A DNA stretch of 64,000 bases. It comes from Neisseriaceae bacterium JH1-16. GTDB lineage: Bacteria; Pseudomonadota; Gammaproteobacteria; Burkholderiales; Chromobacteriaceae. This document shows positions 56,071-64,000 of this stretch, one piece after another (position 1 is the stretch's first letter; each line of letters begins with the position of its first letter). The stretch spans positions 186,001 through 250,000 of the forward strand of contig JAPDNP010000002.1 of assembly GCA_025989215.1 (NCBI GenBank). The letters are read 5' to 3'. A program made the position numbers and the translations under genes. Under the pieces are notes generated by a model. The model made no database searches and was not told the DNA's origin. It saw only the letters and a list, made by a program, of their open reading frames with translations.

Positions 56071-56844
56071 ATGAAACGCCGTACCCTATGTGCCGCCCTC
56101 GCCTGCCTCGCCCTGCCGCTGATGGGTCACGCCGCCGAGCCGCTGCGCATCGCCGCCGACGCCACCTACCCGCCGTTTGAATACACCGACACCAGCGGTA
56201 ACGTGGTCGGCTTCGACATCGACGTCACCAAGGCCGCCTGCGCCGAGATGAAGACCGAGTGCGTGCTGGTCAACCAGCCGTGGGACGGCCTGATCCCGGG
56301 CGTGCAGGCGCGCAAGTTCGACGCCATCGTCAGCATGAACATCTCGGCCGAACGCCAGAAGGTCGCCTCGTTCAGCCAGCCGTTCTACTACATGTACAAC
56401 AGCTTCGTCGGCCACGCCGGCACCAAGGCCGACGTGTCGCCGACCGCGCTGAAGGGCAAGGTCATCGCGGTGCAGCGTGGCTCCACCCAGGACCGCTTCA
56501 TCACCGACAGCTACGGCAAGACCGCGACCATCAAGCGCTACGTCAACGCCCAGGACCCGATGATGGAAATGGCCAACGGCCGCGCCGACTTCACCTTCGG
56601 CAACACCGCGCAGCTGAAGCGCGGCTTCCTCGATACGCCGAAGGGCCAGGGCTTCGGCTTCGTCGGCCCGACCTTCGACGGTCGCAAGGACAAGGTTCTG
56701 GGCGAAGGCATGGCCTTCGTGGTGCGCAAGGACAACACCGAGCTGGCCAACCGCTTCAGCCAGGCCATCGCCACGCTGAAACAGAAGGGCGTGATCAAGC
56801 AACTGGCCGCCAAGCACAACCTGACCGGCCTGATCGGCGAGTAA
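56071..56844 (+). CDS. Amino-acid ABC transporter substrate-binding protein (orphan)
   Basis: 257 aa. Signal peptide about 1-21 (cut after HAA), then the family 3 solute-binding pattern RIAADATYPPFEYTD, VGFDIDV, QPWDGLIPGVQARKFDAIVSMNIS and RGSTQDRF. Ligands of this group are basic or polar amino acids. No permease or ATPase gene lies beside it, so it must feed a transporter encoded elsewhere. GAAGGAAAC precedes the ATG. Confidence 0.9.
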   Translation: MKRRTLCAALACLALPLMGHAAEPLRIAADATYPPFEYTDTSGNVVGFDIDVTKAACAEMKTECVLVNQPWDGLIPGVQARKFDAIVSMNISAERQKVASFSQPFYYMYNSFVGHAGTKADVSPTALKGKVIAVQRGSTQDRFITDSYGKTATIKRYVNAQDPMMEMANGRADFTFGNTAQLKRGFLDTPKGQGFGFVGPTFDGRKDKVLGEGMAFVVRKDNTELANRFSQAIATLKQKGVIKQLAAKHNLTGLIGE

Positions 56845-56854
56845 GCCCCCTATC

Positions 56855-56906
56855 CGGCCCGGTCTTCCGTCCCTGCGCCACGGCGCGGGGACGCGAAGCC
56901 GGGCCG
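56855..56906 (+). terminator. Branched hairpin behind the binding-protein gene
   Basis: Outer arms CGGCCCGG/CCGGGCCG (56855-56862 with 56899-56906) enclose an inner stem GTCCC-GCGCC/GGCGC-GGGAC (56869-56892). A short T-containing tail follows. Confidence 0.65.
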
Positions 56907-56954
56907 TTCCTCATTTCGGGGCGGCCTCGCTCCCCTCTCCGCGATTTCTGACGG

Positions 56955-58346
56955 ATGGACAATATGGACACACTGATCAGCGCGCTGCGCGCGGCACTCG
57001 GCGACGACGCGGTCATCGAGGGCGCAAGGTTGGCCGAACGGGCCCGCTCGTTCTGGGATGCGCGTCCGCTGCGAGGGCGCGCCCTGCTGTTGCCGCGCGA
57101 CACCGCGGCGGTATCGGCCGCGCTGCGGTTGTGCCACGAAGCACGGCAGCCGGTGGTGCCGCTCGGCGGCGGCACCAATATTGCCAACGCCACCGCCAGC
57201 GGCGCAAACGACATCCTGATCTCGCTGGAGCGGCTGCGCGGCATCGGCCCGGTCGATCTCGCGCAGCAGACGGTGACGGTGGAAGCCGGCGCCCTGCTGG
57301 AGTCGGTGCAGAACCAGGCGACAGAGGCTGGGCTTAAGGTGCCGGTCGATCTGGGCGCGCGCGGCAGCTGCACCATCGGCGGCATGATCGCGTGCAACGC
57401 TGGCGGCAACCAGGTGCTGCGCTACGGCATGACCCGCGACATGGTGCTCGGCCTGGAGGCGGTGCTGGCCGACGGCACCGTGCTGTCCGGCCTGACGCCG
57501 TATCTGAAGAACAACACCGGCTACGACCTGAAGCAATGGTTCGTCGGCTCGGAAGGCACGCTCGGCATCGTCACCCGCGCAGTGCTGCGCCTCTACCCGG
57601 CGCCGCGCTCGCGCCACACCGCGCTCTTGGCCATCGACGATTTCGCCGCCATCGCGCCGCTGCTGTTGCGCCTGCGCGCCCGGCTAGGCGGCCTGCTGAC
57701 CAGCTTCGAGGGCATGTGGCAGAGCTTCTACCAGCTCAACAGTGGCGAGCACGCTACGACTGCGCCGATCTTCGACACCGCCCCGGCCTGGAGCGTGCTG
57801 GTCGAGATCGAGGGCCAGGACGCCGAGACCGATGGCGCGCTGTTCGAACAGGTGTTGGCCGAAGCCTGGGAGGCCGGTGGGCTCGCCGATGCGGTGATCT
57901 CCGGTAGCGAAGCCGACCGGCTGGCGATGTGGGCTATCCGCGAGGGCTGCGAGGCCGAGGCCAAGCTGTACACGCGCACCGACCAGTTCGACATCAGCCT
58001 GGCAATGGACGCGATGCTGCCCTGCACCGAGGCGATCCGCACTACGCTGGCCGAACAGGCGCCGGACAGCGACTTGCACGTGTTCGGCCACCTCGGCGAC
58101 GGCAACCTGCATCTGCTGGTCGGCCATCGCCGCGAAGAGATCGATTCGGCCAGGGTCAAGCAGCTGGTCTACGGTCAGGTCGCCAAATGGCACGGCTCGG
58201 TGTCGGCCGAGCACGGCATCGGCCTCGACAAGAAGGCCTACCTGCCGCTGTCGCGCGGCGCCGCCGAGATCGCCGCAATGCGCGCGATCAAGCGGGCGCT
58301 GGACCCGCACGGCATCCTCAACCCGGGCAAGATCTTCGATCTGTAA
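56955..58346 (+). CDS. FAD-linked oxidoreductase, GlcD/D-2-hydroxyglutarate dehydrogenase-like
   Basis: 463 aa. FAD domain of the VAO/PCMH type: VVPLGGGTNIANATAS, TVEAGALLESVQNQATEAG, GSCTIGGMIACNAGGNQVLRYG shown as ends GSCTIGG and GGNQVLRYG, and SEGTLGIVTRA. Cap domain with the metal-binding HVFGHLGDGNLHLLV and the SAEHGIGLDKK block. The family oxidises D-lactate, glycolate, D-2-hydroxyglutarate or similar. No partner iron-sulfur subunit is encoded nearby. Two TTGGCCGAA copies (57030, 57855). Confidence 0.92.
   Translation: MDNMDTLISALRAALGDDAVIEGARLAERARSFWDARPLRGRALLLPRDTAAVSAALRLCHEARQPVVPLGGGTNIANATASGANDILISLERLRGIGPVDLAQQTVTVEAGALLESVQNQATEAGLKVPVDLGARGSCTIGGMIACNAGGNQVLRYGMTRDMVLGLEAVLADGTVLSGLTPYLKNNTGYDLKQWFVGSEGTLGIVTRAVLRLYPAPRSRHTALLAIDDFAAIAPLLLRLRARLGGLLTSFEGMWQSFYQLNSGEHATTAPIFDTAPAWSVLVEIEGQDAETDGALFEQVLAEAWEAGGLADAVISGSEADRLAMWAIREGCEAEAKLYTRTDQFDISLAMDAMLPCTEAIRTTLAEQAPDSDLHVFGHLGDGNLHLLVGHRREEIDSARVKQLVYGQVAKWHGSVSAEHGIGLDKKAYLPLSRGAAEIAAMRAIKRALDPHGILNPGKIFDL
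57026..57038 (+). repeat. Example of the dispersed word AAGGTTGGCCGAA (40 copies of its 9-mer in the window)
   Basis: TTGGCCGAA or its complement TTCGGCCAA begins at: 868, 2207, 2218, 5073, 5302, 5667, 5904, 6539, 7151, 11554, 15595, 19225, 24282, 24471, 24500, 25029, 26846, 27238, 28513, 29233, 34576, 36076, 36111, 39126, 43068, 43630, 48714, 49352, 50231, 53429, 54675, 55237, 55358, 57030, 57855, 58395, 60506, 61092, 61178, 61954. The fuller form with AAGG before it occurs at least at 2207, 24282, 24467, 36076, 36107, 55354 and 57026. The count was made by eye. Long empty spells are 8-11.5, 29.3-34.5 and 43.7-48.7 kb. Confidence 0.85.
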
Positions 58347-58442
58347 GCAACAAGAGTGCTCTTCCTCGGCCCGCCGCCCGGCGGGCCGCTTGCGTTCGGC
58401 CAAGGTGACAGCAGCGGCCGGCACCGCCCACGCCACACCAAT

Positions 58443-58471
58443 AAAAAAAACCCGCCATCAGACGGGTTTTT
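58443..58471. terminator. Bidirectional terminator
   Basis: Stem AAAAACCCG/CGGGTTTTT (58446-58454 with 58463-58471), T-run on both strands, between the convergent FAD oxidoreductase and glyoxalase-fold genes. A TTGGCCGAA copy (58395) lies 40 bases before. Confidence 0.88.
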
Positions 58472-58490
58472 CATGCGCGGCAGGCAGCAC

Positions 58491-58931
58491 TCAGACGCGC
58501 GCCTTGAACTTCAGCTTGCCGGCCAACCAGGTGTGGTCGTAGCTGATGATCTCGAACGGGTTGCCGTGCGGGTCGACAAACGAAATCGTGCAGAAGAAGC
58601 CGTGGTCGGCCACCGAATCGCGCGCGATGGTCAGGCCATCGCGGTTGGCGACGCGTTCGCCGGCCAGCTGATCGATCCACTCGAGAAAGTCCTGACCACT
58701 GACGACGAAGGCGATCGTGCCCGAGTCATCATTCGGAACGCTGGTCTCGCTCAACGCAATACGCACCGAACCGCTTTGGTTGGCCAGCATGGTCACCCCG
58801 TGCGGGTCGTCATTCATGTGATGGTAGCGGGCGTCCGGCATCATGCCGAGTACACGCTCGTACCAGGCAATTGCTTTTGGTATATCGCTTACCTTGACAT
58901 GGATGTGGTCGATTTTTCCTAGCGAAAGCAT
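58491..58931 (-). CDS. VOC/glyoxalase-family protein
   Basis: 146 aa from ATG 58931 (GAGGAA before it). Two beta-alpha-beta-beta-beta modules: GKIDHIHVKVSDIPKAIAWYERVLGM and FCTISFVDPHGNPFEIISYDH. Metal ligands His (DHIHV), Glu (PFEII) and possibly a central His (DHGFF) are present. Substrate unknown; family covers glyoxalase I, dioxygenases and resistance proteins. Confidence 0.87.
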   Translation of the reverse strand: MLSLGKIDHIHVKVSDIPKAIAWYERVLGMMPDARYHHMNDDPHGVTMLANQSGSVRIALSETSVPNDDSGTIAFVVSGQDFLEWIDQLAGERVANRDGLTIARDSVADHGFFCTISFVDPHGNPFEIISYDHTWLAGKLKFKARV

Positions 58932-59008
58932 TCGTTCCTCGTAATTTCCAGACGCCGGTGCAATACCGCGTTTAAACACTCATTACCGTACAGGATAGCG
59001 GTATTTTA

Positions 59009-61834
<2,826 letters not shown>

Positions 61835-62061
61835 GCCTTGCTCACGATTCGGTGAAGTAACCTGCTACTATACCGAAGTTTGCCCAATGAACTCCACCGT
61901 CGGCGCCGCCTCAAATGTCCAAACCGCAGGCTAGGCAGGCGTTCCGGCTGAGCTTTCGGCCAACGCGCCCCCGCTTCTTCCGCCAGCCACTGTCATCGGA
62001 ACCGGCCAGCGTCGCGTTGAACAAGCTTGTGATCGATTTCGCAATACCCCACTAGAGCCAG

Positions 62062-63423
62062 ATGAATCCAATCGAACTACGGGCCAGCCTCGGCCTGGCG
62101 GGCGTCTACGCCCTACGCATGCTTGGCATGTTCCTGATCCTGCCGGTGTTCGCGCTGTATGCCAAAACCCTGCCGGGCACCCACAGCTATACCGCCATCG
62201 GCCTGGCCTTCGGCGCCTACGGCGTCGCCCAGACCCTGTTCCAGCTGCCGCTGGGCATGCTGTCCGACCGCATCGGCCGCAAGAAAGTGATCTACGGCGG
62301 CTTGCTGGTGCTGGCCGCCGGCAGCTTCCTCGCCGCCTGGGCACCCACTCTGACCTGGCTGATCGTCGCCCGCGCCATCCAGGGCGCCGGCGCGGTCTCG
62401 GCGGCGGTGATGGCACTGCTGGCCGACCTGACCAAGGAAGAAAACCGCACCAAGGCGATGGCGATGATCGGCATGAGCATCGGCACCACCTTCGCGGTCA
62501 GCCTGGTGCTCGGCCCGCTGCTGGGACACTGGATCGGCGTCAACGGCATCTTCGCGCTGACCGGCGTGCTGACGCTGGCCGCCATCCTGGGGGTGAAGTT
62601 CCTGATCCCGAACCCGACGATCTCGCGTTTTCACTCCGATGCCGAGGCCAAGGCCGCCAACCTGCCGACCGTACTGAAGAACGGTCAGCTGTTGCGGCTC
62701 AACTTCGGCATCTTCGTGCTGCACGCCGCGCAGATGGCGATGTTCGTGGTAATGCCGTTCGCACTGATCAATGTCGGCGGGCTGGACAAGGCCCACCACT
62801 GGGAGGTTTACCTGCCGGTGGCGGTCACCGGCTTCATCCTGATGGTGCCGGCGATCGTCTACGGCGAGAAACGCCACCAGCTCAAGCGCGTGTTCGCCCT
62901 GTCCATCGCCACCATGGCGCTGGCCCAGTTCGGTATGGCGTTCGCGCTCAGCTCGCTGTGGCTGATCGTGCTATGGCTCACCTTCTACTTCGTGGCCTTC
63001 AACACCCTCGAAGCAACCCTGCCCTCGCTGGTCTCCAAGATCGCGCCGGCCGGAGCGAAGGGCACTGCGATTGGCGTGTATAATATGTCTCAATCGTTTG
63101 GCCTGGCTCTCGGCCCCATGCTGGGAGGCTGGCTCTACACTCATTACGGCAGCATCGGCGTGTTCGGCTTCAGCGGCATCCTGATGCTTGTCTGGCTGCT
63201 CATCGCGCTGACCATGCGCCCGCCGCTCCCGGTCAAGACCGCCATGTTCCATATTGGCGACACCTGGCACGGTGACGCTACCGCCCTATCGAATCGGCTC
63301 GCCCAGGTACGTGGCGTCCGCGAAGCGGTGGTCATGGCAGACGAGCGCGTGGCCTACCTCAAGGTCATGCAGCAGGACTGGGACGAGCCCGCCGTACAAC
63401 AACTCATTCAGGAGACTCATTGA
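62062..63423 (+). CDS. MFS transporter, YajR-like with C-terminal ferredoxin-like domain
   Basis: 453 aa. Twelve membrane segments with MFS motif A GMLSDRIGRKKVIYGG, followed by a soluble tail (about 390-453) of the YAM/HMA-like fold (VRGVREAVVMADERVAYLKV), as in E. coli YajR. The substrate is unknown. uvrA (divergent) and ssb are its neighbours, the order known from Neisseria. Its TGA is directly followed by the ssb ATG. Confidence 0.92.
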   Translation: MNPIELRASLGLAGVYALRMLGMFLILPVFALYAKTLPGTHSYTAIGLAFGAYGVAQTLFQLPLGMLSDRIGRKKVIYGGLLVLAAGSFLAAWAPTLTWLIVARAIQGAGAVSAAVMALLADLTKEENRTKAMAMIGMSIGTTFAVSLVLGPLLGHWIGVNGIFALTGVLTLAAILGVKFLIPNPTISRFHSDAEAKAANLPTVLKNGQLLRLNFGIFVLHAAQMAMFVVMPFALINVGGLDKAHHWEVYLPVAVTGFILMVPAIVYGEKRHQLKRVFALSIATMALAQFGMAFALSSLWLIVLWLTFYFVAFNTLEATLPSLVSKIAPAGAKGTAIGVYNMSQSFGLALGPMLGGWLYTHYGSIGVFGFSGILMLVWLLIALTMRPPLPVKTAMFHIGDTWHGDATALSNRLAQVRGVREAVVMADERVAYLKVMQQDWDEPAVQQLIQETH

Positions 63424-63933
63424 ATGTCAGTCAACAAGGTCATTCTCGTCGGCAACCTGGGCCGCGACCCGGAAGTCCGCTACCTGCCGAACGGTGAAGC
63501 CGTAGCGAACTTCTCCATCGCCACCAGCGAAAACTGGAAAGGCAAGGACGGCCAGCGTCAGGAACGCACCGAGTGGCACAACATCGTAATGTACCGCCGC
63601 CTGGCTGAGATCGCCGGTCAGTACCTGAAAAAGGGCCGTACCGTCTACATCGAAGGCCGCATCCAGTCGCGCAAGTACAACGGCAAGGACGGTGTCGAAC
63701 GCACCGCCTACGAAATCGTCGCCGACCAGATGCAAATGGTTGGTGGGCGCGACAGCAGCGGCAGCAGCGCGTCGATGGACGACGACAGCGGTTACAGCCG
63801 TGGCGGCAGCAGCAACTACAGCCGTGACGACGCCCCGAGCGCCGCACCGTCCGCTCCGCCGGCGGCTCCTCGCCGCATGGAGCCGAAACCGGCTCAGAAG
63901 TTCGACGATATGGATGACGACATTCCGTTCTAA
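63424..63933 (+). CDS. ssb: Single-stranded DNA-binding protein
   Basis: 169 aa. OB fold about 1-110 ([59 protein letters not shown]), a Ser/Gly/Ala/Pro-rich linker (about 115-160), and the acidic tip MDDDIPF that binds repair enzymes, among them SbcB encoded above. AGGAGA lies at the end of the MFS gene, so ssb is coupled to it. Confidence 0.98.
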   Translation: MSVNKVILVGNLGRDPEVRYLPNGEAVANFSIATSENWKGKDGQRQERTEWHNIVMYRRLAEIAGQYLKKGRTVYIEGRIQSRKYNGKDGVERTAYEIVADQMQMVGGRDSSGSSASMDDDSGYSRGGSSNYSRDDAPSAAPSAPPAAPRRMEPKPAQKFDDMDDDIPF

Positions 63934-63979
63934 CCGGAACCACGTCACTAATTGTTAAATAAGGCTGGAAACACTCTGT

Positions 63980-63995
63980 GTAATCAATGGATTAC
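63980..63995. repeat. Inverted repeat at the right edge
   Basis: GTAATC-AATG-GATTAC, extended by TG/CA one base further out. It is 47 bases behind ssb and the window ends there. It could be an operator for the next gene; context is cut off. Confidence 0.4.
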
Positions 63996-64000
63996 GCATA

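Noticed and set aside
61835-62061. Search for an SOS box between uvrA and the MFS gene
   Set aside because: No CTGT-N8-ACAG or close variant was found; the nearest stretch has neither arm intact.

Overview
The window is a 64 kb piece of a GC-rich betaproteobacterial chromosome, most likely order Neisseriales and probably Chromobacteriaceae-like. This rests on the block thrS-infC-rpmI-rplT-pheS-pheT-ihfA-merR-tRNA-Pro, on ssb lying directly behind an MFS gene divergent from uvrA, and on the close relation of many proteins to Neisseria/Chromobacterium types. No rRNA, CRISPR array, prophage or intact insertion sequence is visible. I did not see the classical Neisseria DNA uptake word (GCCGTCTGAA).

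Layout. (1) 1-8.9 kb is an organosulfur acquisition region: a leftward operon porin - binding protein - permease - permease - ATPase; a leftward group Mop protein - sigma54 activator (SfnR-like) - Tas-type reductase; and a divergent TauD-like dioxygenase. The porin operon and the dioxygenase carry matching sigma54 promoters, each with the same 18-bp dyad about 95 bp upstream, so the activator encoded between them probably drives both. (2) 9.0-10.2 kb is a lower-GC stretch with one orphan secreted protein, next to tRNA-Pro(GGG). (3) 10.3-17.9 kb is the leftward translation block, with an AUA-initiated infC. (4) 18-25.2 kb runs rightward: tgt-yajC-secD-secF, a DedA protein, mutL. (5) 25.2-34.5 kb is leftward accessory content: a secreted trypsin-like protease, a string of small metabolic or detoxification genes (one broken), and a diguanylate cyclase. 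(6) 34.6-42 kb: sbcB, miaA, then a MarR-regulated tripartite drug efflux operon. (7) 42-50 kb: small hypothetical protein, RidA, fatty acid desaturase, YdgA-like protein, bacterioferritin with its ferredoxin, nudJ, a Cys/His/Asp secreted protein coupled to mnmA, a Tat-exported intradiol dioxygenase. (8) 50-58.9 kb: Spy-like chaperone divergent from a CpxRA-like two-component system, LysR regulator, aminotransferase with a Nit-type amidase, orphan binding protein, FAD oxidoreductase, glyoxalase-fold protein. (9) 59-64 kb: uvrA, MFS transporter, ssb.

The strongest signal not explained by genes is a dispersed word, TTGGCCGAA (fuller form AAGGTTGGCCGAA). I counted 40 exact 9-mer copies by eye on the two strands, against less than one expected from base composition. 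Copies lie in genes in more than one reading frame and in intergenic gaps. Several gaps hold head-to-head pairs that form terminator-like hairpins, and mutL and uvrA carry four and three copies. This is the layout of a DNA uptake sequence, but the word differs from the Neisseria and Pasteurellaceae words I know.
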